A DNA stretch of 64,000 nt from Brachycybe producta (lineage: Eukaryota > Arthropoda > Diplopoda > Playtdesmida > Andrognathidae). Every line of letters starts with the position of its first letter. Position 1 is the first letter of the stretch. The stretch is from the NCBI GenBank assembly GCA_036925085.1, contig JAUPFP010000038.1, positions 852,001 to 916,000 of the forward strand, read 5' to 3'. A model generated the notes under the pieces. It worked only from the letters and a program-made list of their open reading frames with translations. It had not been told where the DNA came from and did no database searches. The position numbers were made by a program, and so were the translations under genes. Shown piece after piece: positions 1-11,600 of the stretch.

Positions 1-929
1 ACAATGTGACGTTTTGTCACCTCCCCCTTGTATCTTACCCTTAAATCCTTGATGCTCTTTGTTCTGTCTTCTCTCTCTTGTAGCTAGATACAAACTGCGC
101 ACGCGCACTGCGTATAGGATAGACAGGGGAGAGAAGAGAGACAAGAGAGAAAGGGGATATAGTAGAAGAGAAGAGAGAATAAGAGAGAGAACTGTTCTGC
201 AAATCTTTCGGCTTCCATTTTTCTCGCGAAATAATCTAAATCGTAAAAAGTTAGAACGTAGTTTTTGTTCGTTTTAAATCGCTGCATCATTTTGGTGATC
301 TTTTTAGATCGAATTCGACCGAGAAATCAACGTAAGTCGGTGTTTTAGTACAAGAGTAGGCCAAAACCGTGTGTTGAAAGCGGCGGCGTCGTCGTCAAAA
401 TGGCGGGAGACGCTTTTTTTTTTTCTCCTCTTTTATATATTATTTGCATTTGATGCTATGGTGGCCCTTTGCTGTCTATGGGCGCCTTTGTTTTGTCCAT
501 GCAAAATATTCTTTTTTTGAGGTAATCTTCGCGGCATTCGCTAAAACAGAAAACGTCAATCGAAGCTCCGAAAAACGCTTTTTCGAAATTCCATTGTCTC
601 GAAAACAATTTGTTTCACGTTTTAACGGTTTTTTTTCGACCGTTTTTTTTTTTCAAATTTTTGTCTGATCGGTTTTTAGTCTCCAAACATCTTTTTGACG
701 TGAGACCTGGCGTAGAGGCTAATTTTTTTAAAAAATGAGGGCGGAGCTTCGTGACGTAAAAGGTGGAGGTTTGACTTGCGCGGTTTTACTCGAAAGAATG
801 CAATTGGCTATTTCTATTTAATGCGCTTTGATTAGAACATTGCATTTAAATGAATTTGAAAACTCATTAATTCGAATTAAATTAATTTTCAATTAAAAAT
901 TAATTTTTTTTTTTTTTGGTTCTAATCAG
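1..929 (+). other. 5' flank / possible leader of the SWIB gene
   Basis: There is no recognisable coding exon here. The stretch contains purine-rich sequence at 120-200, a canonical splice donor (CAAC|GTAAGT, exon end 331), a CpG-containing patch at 378-412 with a well-contexted ATG at 400 that soon runs into a stop, and a T-rich tract before the acceptor at 927-929. I read it as promoter plus a spliced 5' leader of the downstream gene. The alternative is that the first coding exon lies outside the window, because the first visible coding exon opens in the middle of what looks like a DEK_C-type helix. Confidence 0.4.
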
Positions 930-2101
930 AAAAGAAGACATCAACGATTTGGTTATGAAAATGGTGAATTCTAATCGTGACGACGAACAGGAAGAGAACG
1001 GAACTGACAAGTCTGAAGATGAGGAGGGAAGTTCTGGATCGGAAGAGTCCGACGAGGGAGGAGATGCCAATTATGATCCAAAACCAACTAAACGCGGAAA
1101 GTCTGGAAATGCCGGAGCCGTACGTCTTTTAAGACTGAGCCACAACAATAATAATAATGTCTTAATATTTCGTGTTTTCGCTTTTTTTTTTTCGTTGTTT
1201 ACAGAAGAAGAAGGTGAAGGGTGGAAAGAAGGGATCGAGTTCGGAAGACGATGATGACGAAGAGAAAGGCAGCGAGAGTGCTGATTCAGACAAAGAGGTT
1301 AGTTTCGTTCCGTTTGCTTGCACTTTTTTTCTCTTTAAATTTAATTATTAATTATAATTATGAGATTTTTTAATTAATTATTGGTTACAATTATTAAAAA
1401 TTTAATAATTATTTATTGTTAATTTGAATTATTTAAGAATATTAAAATTATAGAAAATTATTAACGATTATTGAAAGATTAAAAGTTGTATATTTAAAAA
1501 AAAATGTTAAGAGTAAAATTAATAATTTCCTTTAAGTTTTAAATAGAACTTGAAAACGACTTATGTTTTTGTGTTTTCAGGCTAAAAAGAAAGCAGCAGC
1601 CGGTCAGTCAAGCAAACCCGCGGCAGGAGGCGCCAAAAGTAACCGAATTTAACTTACGTTTATAGACGATAAAAATAAACCCTCTTTTTTTTTTTTTGTT
1701 GCTTCTTCAGAGAATTCCGGTTATACTCGAGAGTACAAGTTGTCTCCCGCTCTTGCCGACGTCGTTGGCGCCAAGCAAATGGCTCGTCATGAAGTCGTTA
1801 AGAAGATGTGGGCCGTCATCAAGGAACGAGATCTGAGAGTGAGTTTTCTCCTCTCCCTAAATAACGAAGTATATTTCCGTTTTTTAATGCGTCTTTTTCT
1901 GTTGTTTTTTAGGACCCAAAGGATAAGAGGTTCACCGTTTGCGATCCTCAGCTCGAGAAAGTGTTCGGTTAGTTCTCTAGACAGACGAGCCGAGCGATTC
2001 AAATTTCTTAATTTTATCATATTCGTTTTTAAATAGGAATCAAACGATTCAACACATTCGCCATGATGAAATATCTGAAGAACCACTTTAGCGAGCTGTA
2101 G
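930..2101 (+). CDS. SWIB/MDM2-domain protein (UAF30/TRI1-like), six exons, 5' end uncertain
   Basis: The visible exons are 930-1119, 1205-1297, 1581-1638, 1711-1838, 1913-1967 and 2037-2101; all junctions are GT-AG and the phases agree. From the first in-frame ATG (955) the product is 187 aa. Residues 8-105 are an acidic then Lys-rich linker (EDEEGSSGSEESDEGG, later KKKAAAGQ). About residues 113-187 are a complete SWIB fold: REYKLSPALADVVGAKQMAR, then VVKKMWAVIKERDLRDPKDK, VCDPQLEKVFG and a closing FNTFAMMKYLKNHFSEL. In the family, SWIB proteins of this size act in the nucleus: yeast UAF30 in RNA polymerase I upstream activation, SMARCD in SWI/SNF. Stand-alone members often carry an N-terminal DEK_C domain. 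The first codons (KEDINDLVMKMV) look like its last helix, so an upstream coding exon may be missing from this model. The reading frame shows no damage. Confidence 0.88.
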
Positions 2102-3215
2102 ATCAAGTCGAGGAAGTGACGTATCCCCTCCAACAGGGGGTCGCAGGGGGCCCCCTCATCAACACCCCTCATTCCCCCCTTTTAACTTCCAATCTTATAT
2201 ATATAAAGAGGGAAGAAAAACTTGTTTGTGTCAATGAAAAGATGGGATAAAAAGGGGGGTTTTAGGTGTAGAGAAAAAAAAAGGGAAAAGAAGGGGGGCT
2301 TTAAAAATCGTAGGACTGGTCTTATAACTTCCAGGCGTCATTTATTTCTTCAGTTTTTCTGTGTTATTTTTTCAGACAAAAGTTAAGAGGAGGATATTTT
2401 AAGAGACAAAAACGAAGGGGATAACAAAAACAAATTTCCTCCCTTATTTTTCATCCTTTTTTTTTCCAATTGGTTTTAATCGTTTTTTCACTTAATCCAT
2501 TTTTCACACTTTTTTGCTTTTCTCGTCTCTTGTGCTGTTTAATCTTAAAATAATCCCCATTTGACTTTTTTCCAGTAAAGGAAACAATCAACAACACTTT
2601 GAATCTTTTACAAGTATAATATTTACCTTTTTAGTAATATCTTCTTGGTATATATATATTATAAATATAATTCCCATTTAGTGATGACAAGAAGAAGCAA
2701 TTTCTGCCAATTAGAACCCCCCTCAATTTTTTTTCGAATTTGAGAAGAAAAATGTAGTTATTCTGTATTAATCCAATGTTTTAAATGAGTGTTTCGTGTT
2801 TTCTGCGTGTAAAACGTTGTCCAATTCACCCTTTTCTTTGTTTTTGAAAAAGTTTTTATAGAAAAAAAAGCACCTTTGTAGGGGAAAAAATGATTTTCTT
2901 TTTTGTAATTTGTGAATTTTTGTTAAAAAGAAAACAGAATTTTTGTGAACTCGAATTTGGATGTAGAAATGAGTTTGTTTTTTAGTCCACACAATTTTAC
3001 TTCTTGTTTGTGCATTTTATGAGACAGTAAGAATTTTTCTTAATTTTTTTTAAAGCATAAAAAGATAATGCTGTACAAAAACACTTCTTCAATATGAAAA
3101 GATTTAAATCTTTTAAAACCAATAATCGTCACTTTTCACCCCCTTTTTTCTGTCTTTTTGTGGTTCCTGGACGCAGTTATGTTCATACAAATAAAGTGGC
3201 TGTTTGCTATTCGTC
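2102..3215 (+). other. 3' UTR of the SWIB gene with poly(A) signal
   Basis: About 1.1 kb of AT-rich non-coding sequence follows the TAG at 2099-2101. A canonical AATAAA lies at 3190-3195 in ACAAATAAAGTGGC, followed by a T-rich downstream element at 3220-3240. I infer cleavage shortly after 3200. No other gene fits here on either strand. Confidence 0.55.
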
Positions 3216-3760
3216 TTAATTCTTGTTTTTTTTTTTAATTTCTTGACTTACCTTTGAGATGAGGATGCTTTATTGAGGGAAAGGCTTAATAATCTCGTCG
3301 TAGGGATAATCAACACTTGCAAAGCTTCTTTTGTCTGGTTATTCTGTATTTCAGAAGTAAAATTGAAATTCCTTTTAACTAGCTCACACCTTATTAATTT
3401 CATTTAAACGTGTTAAGAGCATAACTCAATATTGAATGCCTTACAGGTAAATTGTGTTGTCACAAATGTAAATTTTACAGGAGTCATTTAAAAGTTTTTC
3501 CCTTCAATGAAGGGAATAGGACTTAACGTGATATATCATCACCATCTAGCGGCCGATGTGTAAAACTGTGGACTTAACATTGTTTACCACTAATACAAGC
3601 CACATGACAAGCTGATTCATATGTAAAAATCATGGTTTTTTTTAAAAAAAAATGCGACTAAATAGTTTATTAACCTCTGAGGCACTGTTCAAAAATTAAG
3701 TGGACTCTTAATTCATTTAAATGCGATTAAAGTGAATGTACTTAAGTGTAGAGACTAGGT

Positions 3761-3932
3761 ACTTGGAAACGAGAAGGATAGCTGAATAATAAGACCTAAT
3801 ATTTTCAAGTTGATATCTTTTAAAATGAACTATATAATTAAAAAAATATATACTTTAAACTTGGGTCATTTTCAAATACGTCAACATGAAAATACCCTAG
3901 GTGATTTAGTTTAACCCTTCTAGTTCCAATAG
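3761..3932. repeat. Family A foldback repeat, degraded copy
   Basis: The left arm begins GGAAACGAGAAGGATAGCTG and continues to a GATATCTTTTAAAATGAAC block. The right arm carries CAACATGAAAATACC and CCCTTCTAGTTCC. This matches the family A palindrome seen through the rest of the window, here diverged and adjoining a second copy. Confidence 0.6.
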
Positions 3933-3933
3933 G

Positions 3934-4214
3934 GCATTGGAAACGTAGAAGGATTGATGAATAACTAATTATTTTCACTTTGATATCTTTCAAAATAAAC
4001 TTTTTATAGCCAAAAATTAGAAAATAATCAAAATATCTACTGATTAAAATTGGAACCACTCAATCAAACCAACAAAAAAAAAAGCTTATTTTAAAAATGT
4101 CAACATGAAAATGTCATTAAGTAATTAATTTACCCTTCTAGTTTCTAAAACACTTAATTTCCTTGTATAATCTTGTTCCTGAATGACAGATTAACCAGAG
4201 TTCGAAGGTTCTTC
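3934..4214. repeat. Family A foldback repeat
   Basis: Arms GGAAACGTAGAAGGATTGAT and TTACCCTTCTAGTTTCTAAA flank GATATCTTTCAAAATAAAC and GTCAACATGAAAATG. The right outer flank (GACAGATTAACCAGAGTTCG) matches the outer arms of the better copies at 7.2, 27.1 and 61 kb. Confidence 0.65.
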
Positions 4215-5088
4215 AAAAACCACCTAAATATAACAAGAAATAAGAAAAAGTTAAAAGTGGTAGTTATAAAATGGTTTAGTTCAAAAACAAAAATTACATA
4301 AATAAGAATAATACTTTTTTTCTTCTTAATTTGTTTTTAAAAAGGACAAAAAAGAGACTTGAAAAGACAATGAATGTACAAAATTTACAGATCAAAACAG
4401 AAACACACATCAATGAGATGGAAGTGAATACAAAAAAAAATGGTGACAACTTATAAAGCAAGAAGAAGAAAAAAAAAGGTTAATTTTACATTAAAATTAA
4501 TGTTTATGCTTTTATAAGTTGCCATCATAAAATACAATATATTAAACACTTCACTTTAAAAAATGAACAATATTTGTTTTCTTAAAAAAAAGAACAGAAC
4601 GAATAATGTATTTGACTAGTTTCTTCTTTTTTTTTTTTTTTTGGATCTTCCCCATGACCCACTAGATGTCAACTCATCATCAGTGTTAATGTTGTTTTTT
4701 TTTTAAAACTAGGTTTGAAATATATTTTTCAAATATAAACTTAAGATATAATAAGTACATAAGAAAAAAAATGTACATTTTATAATATAGTTTTGTGGTC
4801 TTCTTTCATTTTTTCCTCCAAATAAAATCTACTTGAGGATTTGAAAGTTTTGAAGACACTTTTTGTTGTGTAGGGCACTTGGAATCTTAAGCTCGTTTTT
4901 TTTTTTGTTTTAATCCAAGGAAAAGTTTGAAAGATAGAGAGTGTGTGTGTGATGGACGAAAAACAAGAGGTTTAAACCTTGGAATGCTGATGGCAGTGAG
5001 TGTCAGCCAGCGACCCGATTTGATCGGAAAAAACCCTCCCTATTTTTAGTATCAGGTTGGAAGAAAAGCGACCAACTTTTCAACAGAA
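4215..5088 (-). other. Probable FGFRL1 3' UTR / intergenic
   Basis: AT-rich non-coding sequence lies downstream of the FGFRL1 stop codon, between the two convergent genes. Several weak antisense AATAAA/ATTAAA-type hexamers exist, so I do not assign a cleavage site. No ORF of interest is present. Confidence 0.4.
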
Positions 5089-5672
5089 TCAACACTGAAA
5101 AGGACTCGACCAATCATCCTGACCATAGTACACGTGTTGGTGATGATGCCGATAATGGTGATGGTGATGAACCTTGGGAACGCTTCCGTTACTGTTTCCC
5201 GAACAAGAGTCTCTCAGAGAGCTACTAGGCGTGACAGCTCCGCTCCTCCTACTACCCACTCCTCCGACACCAGGCACAGTTGCTTGATGATGTTGCGAAC
5301 TCCAGGTTGAATTGGGATTACTATGTCCATGTAAAGATGGAGGTAAATCTACCCACTGAGGCATGGAACCGTTTGAAGCCAACAGTGGTGTCATTTTATG
5401 AGAATTGTTCCCTACGATTGGATGTTTCACATGAGGAATGACACAATGTGTCGATCCGGATGTGCCGTTTGCAGTCGCATTCGGAGTGGACGTCGGCTTA
5501 ACGTTGCTGCTACCGTTTACTGGCGTCGTATATTTCTGCTTGCAACGAAATGCGAGGAAGACGGCCGCAAACATGACGACTACGAGAAGCGGCACTACGA
5601 TAACCAGAGTAACTGGAAACTTTCCCATTGACACGCTCTCGTACACGTCTTCGACGTGCCACCGGTTGTGGT
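5089..5672 (-). CDS. FGFRL1: FGFRL1 exon 7: transmembrane segment and His-rich tail
   Basis: The exon follows the acceptor CGTTTCAG and opens [14 protein letters not shown]. It then encodes a membrane span ([20 protein letters not shown]) with a basic stop-transfer RCKQK, a Ser/Asn/Gly-rich tail, and the stretch [17 protein letters not shown] shortly before the stop at 5091-5089. A His-rich end is typical of FGFRL1 and absent from kinase-bearing FGFRs. A TTG-initiated extension up to 5745 is open in the same frame but is intronic, because the preceding exon ends in phase 1 and joins exactly here. Confidence 0.9.
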
Positions 5673-8600
5673 CTGAAACGATTTCGTCTTTCGTATTACT
5701 TCTCTCTCCGACGACATTATTCGAGTAGAAAAACACCGTCACCAATCATGCTTTTTTTATATATATATATAAATACATGCAGTCGGAGTTATGTCATGCA
5801 GAGGTTTTGACAAAATCTCGCACGTTTTAGAAACTAGACTTGTAAATTAACCTCGTTTCCATTAAAAAATAAAATAACTGCAGTTCCATAACCACAATTA
5901 TAGTTAACTACAATCAATTTAGAAAGCGCACTTTAGTGTGTTTCCATGTTTTTTAAAACACCATTGTTTAAGTGATTTTATGTCAGTTCCTAATGTGGTT
6001 ATTGGTTAACCATATTTTATAACTGCAGTTCCATAACCATGGTTATAGTTAACTTCAGTCAATCTAAAATGGTGCACTTTGGCGTGTTTCCATTTCTTAA
6101 ATTGATTTTATGTCACCATGTTGTCATGTTAACCATATTTGTATAAATGCAGTTAACTCCAATGTTAGCATATTTAACTGTGGTTAATTTAATTACAATT
6201 TGTTTCCACTAAAAATTTAATTGTACTTGTCAGGTTAACTAGTTAACTTTCATAATGAAAACGAGGTATACGAGCGTAAGGGTATTTTAATGTGGTTACC
6301 CAGTGGCGGATCTAGGGTATGGGGCGTGGGGGGGGGGGGGGGGGCTATTTATAAAAAAAGAGGGCGCCCATTACAAAATTTTATTTTTATTTCAAATGTG
6401 TTAATAAGAAGTGCCCCTAAAAAGGCACTGGTGTTTTACAAAAAACAAAATTTTTTTCTCTCAATTTTGAGAATTAAAAAAAATTGAAATTCTAAACCAA
6501 AAGGGCGCCAAAAAATGCTGTATATGACCCAAGTGGATCGTTCGCCTCCTCACCCTGCTCCCCCATTAAATCCGCCACTGCGGTTACCTTATGAATCAAA
6601 CGATTTATGGGTAATTCCAGTTTGTAGTTTCCTTTCCCCCCCCCCCCCCCAACTACAGACTACAATAAAAGAAATCTCAATTTTTAAAGCTATCAATAGA
6701 TGATTAAATTACTCATCTAGTTTCCAAAACAATTAAGTTTTTTCTCCCCTCAATAGATGCAACATTTTTAGTTTTATTTGCTCCAAATATTCTTTTTCAA
6801 GAAACACATAACACCCCCTCCCCTCCGAAATTGGTGTAAAAACTTAACCCAGAAACCAAAGAAAAAAATTGTCTCGCCATCGAAAATAGAGACTTACTTG
6901 GAACAACTGTGAGATAGGCGCTCTTGAAGCTGTAGCCCATTGTATTGGCCGCCATACAGATGTAAGTACCGGAATCGGATTCGTCCACGTCGGAAAGCAT
7001 CAATTTGTTGAGGAAGAGACCTTCGTTACGTTCGACAACTTCGCTCGATTTGAGCACCTTAAAAAGAGATCCTTCGAAAAAGATCGTTCCGTTCTGAAAC
7101 AGAATCTTCGATCTTTTTCAACCACTGTAAGAAAAAACAAACACCCAAATTCAATTACATCAGGTTATTTTGTGATAATTACTGTGGTTTTAAAGTGTAA
7201 AACGCCTCTCGAACTCTTGATTATTCCGTCTTTCAATTTACAAAATGAAGAGAAACTAAGTCTTTTAGAAACTAGAAGAGTAGATCAATCACTTAAGGAT
7301 AGTTTCATGTTGGTATCTTTCAAAATAAAAAGTTTATTTCGAAAGATAACATAAAACAAATACCTTTAAATGATTGAAACTACTCTTCCAGTTTCTAAAA
7401 CAGTTTCTAGTTTCTCTTACTTTCGCTTATGAAAAACAGAATAATCACAGGTTGAAAAATCAGCTGTTCCTAAACCGTTCTTAAAAGCGAACCTGAATGT
7501 GAGGAAAAGCGTCGCTCTTGACTCTACACTGGAAGGAAGCCGTTCCACCGAACTCGACAGACGTGTTTAACGGATGTCCGTCCCGTAAGAACCGGCTTTC
7601 GAGGAGCGCGTGCTAAGTATAAAGCGAAAAAACACGAACCAAGCCCAGTTAGAAAAATACTATATTTGTAATCGTGGAATGGTCGTAATTTTCGTTGGCT
7701 TACGGATAATGTCCAGTACGGAAAGTGGCGTTAACGCTTCCGTAAGCATTGTGAGCCACACAAGTATAATTTCTCCCTTGTGGTACGATTGAAGGTTCTT
7801 AATGAACAGAGTCCAACCCTTGGCTCTCGGTGGACTCTCCTGGTCTACAAGACTCAAGTCCTTTCCGTCTTTAAGCCACTGGATCTCGGGTTTCCGGGGT
7901 TACCGCGAGCTGGCACACTTTAAGCGGACGGAACTCATTTCTGGATATTGTGTGAAGTTCTTGTGGGATGGAGGGTGGTCCACAAACTCCGGCTTTCCTA
8001 AAAAAAACATGTAAACGAATATTAAGCACTACAGACGAGATCACGGACTGTTTGAAAAAATTAAAAAAAACCATACTGCCGGGGCTGGTCTCCTCCGAAG
8101 ATCTCGTCGAAATCGTTCTTCTCGTGCGATTCGTCATCATCGTTATGCGCACCTGGAAAACAAAAACAAAACATTTGTTTCTTAGTCCATTAGTGAAGCC
8201 AAACGTTTGTATAAAATGAGGGTTCCGACCTCACTTGGGTACACTATGATACCACATGTACCGTAATAATCGGTTTAAATCCAAAATAAAAATTTGTAAT
8301 TTGCATAAATTCGCATAATTCCATTTATTTTTACTTTTTATTTAAAAATAAAAAACACTTTTTGTCAGAAAAAATTCTACGAAAGGTTTCTAAAACCAAA
8401 TCATTTTCATTTTTGCATTTTCTGTTACTGCTTCTGATGATTTAAACCATTAATTGCTTCAGCTAATCAATTAATTGTACTTTTTACTATAGAGACCCAG
8501 GGACGTCATTTCAGTTTTTTTTCGGGGGGGGGGGGGGGGGGGGGAGGGGGGGGGGCAAAAACTTGACCGACTTGCTAATTTTTGGTATATATCTGGCCAG

Positions 8601-11600
8601 TGCTGCAGCAAGACGTCTGCATATTGCCACTTAATATAGAATTAGGTTTTGATGGATTTATTTATATTTTGCAAGAAATTTGAAAAAAATATGCACAAGC
8701 TCTAGTTTATAACATATGTATAATACTGATTGTAATAATACAATTGTTTTTCAGGGGGGGGGGGGGCAAATGCCCCCCCCCCCTTGCACCTCCCCCCAAA
8801 TGACGTCCCTGCTATAGACTTTTACATGTTTTTTATTTGCCCAAAAATGAACGATTTTTCCCTGCATATTTTTGCTCTTATTTTCAATAAATTTACACAC
8901 TTGAATTTTTTCTTGCATACCAAAATTTCGGACTTATTTTATTAGTAATAGCAAAAAAAAAATTAGTTTTCGCAATTTAAAAGACTGTTTAAAGGCTTAG
9001 AGATCTACCAGAGATAAGCAAAGAATTCTTTAAAAATTCTAGCCTTTCTTATCTTTAAACAGTTTTTTTCATTGAAATAAGAAAGCAGAAGTTTTTCGTC
9101 TTATTTTTAGGGCACACCAGTGGCACGGATTCAAGAGACGTTCCATNNNNNNNNNNNNNNNNNNNNNNNNNNNNNNNNNNNNNNNNNNNNNNNNNNNNNN
9201 NNNNNNNNNNNNNNNNNNNNNNNNNNNNNNNNNNNNNNNNNNNNNNCCACACACACATCCATGCAAAAAATGCCCGTTAGTGTCATGTCGCACACCAGTT
9301 TAACATTGCACAAATTGTTAATTTTACTCTACTTTTGTCAACAAAAAAAAGGTTTGACAACCTCACTTTAGTGCAGTTATTCCTCAAAGGGTATGCCGTG
9401 AGTTTTGCTAAGTGTGTCACAACATTTTAAATGTTACGTATATCGAACGTGTTAATATAATTTCAATTAAATTCTAACTTTATTAGAAAAAACGCATAAT
9501 TAAGGAAACCTTCCTATTACACATAGCTACCCTATGCACTAAATGAAGTGGTTCCTAAAGGTGTTTCTGTGTCCCACTAGTGTTACTAGTAGTGTACTAA
9601 GAGTCGGACTAGGTGTGCCGTCATTTTTTTCAGGCAAAAAATAACACTTCCATGAGCAAAAAAGAAGAGCTGGAGAAACCACAGCTTTAGTGTAACACTG
9701 AACGTTTCTTTATTATCCAAATAGAAGTGTCTGCGTAATATCATGTCCTCCTAGCAGAATCGTAACTATAGCTCATTTTGCGTCATGTACGGCAACAATA
9801 AAACTTGCGCCGACCTGAGCTTTGCGCGCCCGACGCAGATGCCTTAGTTACGGCTCTGCCTCCTACGCATGCAGGCTCCACACCATTTCATTTTTTAATT
9901 GTCTTATGATGTGCGATCTCGTTTACATTAGGAGTGCAGAGCCTGCGTAGAAGAAACATAACGTCGACACTTCTATCGCCGTGTAACAAGTTTCAATGCT
10001 ACGCCGCTTCACCATAATTTGTCATAATTTAATAATAAGACCTTTATTAGGAATTGTAGCATGTTTTTTTTTAAAAATTATTTCTATGATTCTCTAATTT
10101 CAAACAAATTGCAACCAATTGAGACGTTCTTTTACCATTTTAAAATTCCCAATCTGTACCTGATTTATATACGTTTTTTTTTAAAGACACACAACAGAAT
10201 TATTTCAACAACAACAACAAAAAAAAAATGCTAAACCGAATTGTTACCCAACCCTTGTGTGTTTGTGTTAATTTGAGCTCGTTAAATTGTCGCTTCTCAA
10301 ATTGCCGCCGCCGCCTTCTTCTTCTTACCTCAAACTGGGGTTGAATTTTTTTGTTTCTCGTTGTTTCTTTTACCTTTTTTTTTATTATCATTTATTATCA
10401 ATGTTTAACATCAGATGAGAATGCAAAAAAAAAAAAAAAATGTTGAAAATCCCTACAACAATTATTCTGTATTTTCTTCTTCTTTTAAGTTTGTGGTTCA
10501 CCTTTCGCAATGACAACTCAAAAAACCCACACCCCAAAGTGTCAATCACAAACAACAAGGGGATTAAGAAGAAGAGACAAACAAAACAAACCTCGGACAA
10601 AAAGGTAGATACTGACTTCGGCCGAACCAAAACCATTGACGGCTTTACAAACATAGTTGCCCTGATTCTCTCCGGTTGCATTCGTAATGAGTAAACTCTT
10701 TCGTTGCGGTTTCACATTGTCCAACATTCTGTCCACCGGATGTCCATCCTTGTACCACTCGACAATCAGTGAAGGTGTCGATTCTACTGGACAGCCCAGT
10801 TTTACATCGTGGCCCACTCGAACTCGCACTTCACTCTCTTTTTCTGCTTTGATCTCTGGAATTCCTAAAACGGAAGACAACAAAAAAAAAATAATTTTAA
10901 TCCCACTTTTTATTTAAAAAAAATCAGTAATTCCAACGTTATCATCTCCCTCCTTTTTTTTGTTCTTCAGAACACTCAATGAAGCATGAATCCTCTCAAT
11001 CTTTATTTGCAAAATCATTACCAATTCACTTAGCTCTCTTTCTTAGACCTGGTTCAGACCACGAGGTTAATGTAGGTTAAGATTGTTTACGAACAGCTGA
11101 GTTTCAAACTCTTGATTATTCTTGTCTTTCTAAAGTAACACTGAAGAAATTGAAAGTGTTTTATAAACTAGAAGCGCAGCTCTGTGTCACTTTAAAAGTA
11201 TTTTCATGGTGATATCTTTCAAAATACGCTTTTTATAAAAAGTTTATTTTGAAAAATATCAACATGAAAATATCCTCAAGTGATTGAGCTACCCTTCTAG
11301 TTTCTAAACCATTTTCAATCTTCGTTTTGCACCTGAAAGGTAGAATATAACCAGAGTACGAGAGTCCTTTACACTTTAAGGTGACTGAATAAATATTTAT
11401 TTAAGTTTTTGTCCCGCCGGATGGCGCCACTACTGTGGCAATTATGTTCTATAGGAGATCTCTTCAAACAACTGCGGTTTTGAGAAAATTTTAATATTTT
11501 ACAAACGAATGTTTTTCAGCAGAAACATTACAAAAAAAAGTGTTTTAGAAACTAGAATAGTTAGTTGGTGACAATGTTAAAAGTTTTTTCGATTTCAAAA

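Noticed and set aside
5673-5745. N-terminal extension of the FGFRL1 last exon up to a TTG codon
   Set aside because: It is intronic: a good acceptor (CGTTTCAG) at 5673 gives the phase needed by the upstream exon.
9055-9371. ORFs spanning the N gap
   Set aside because: They consist largely of undetermined residues and are artefacts of the 100-N filler.
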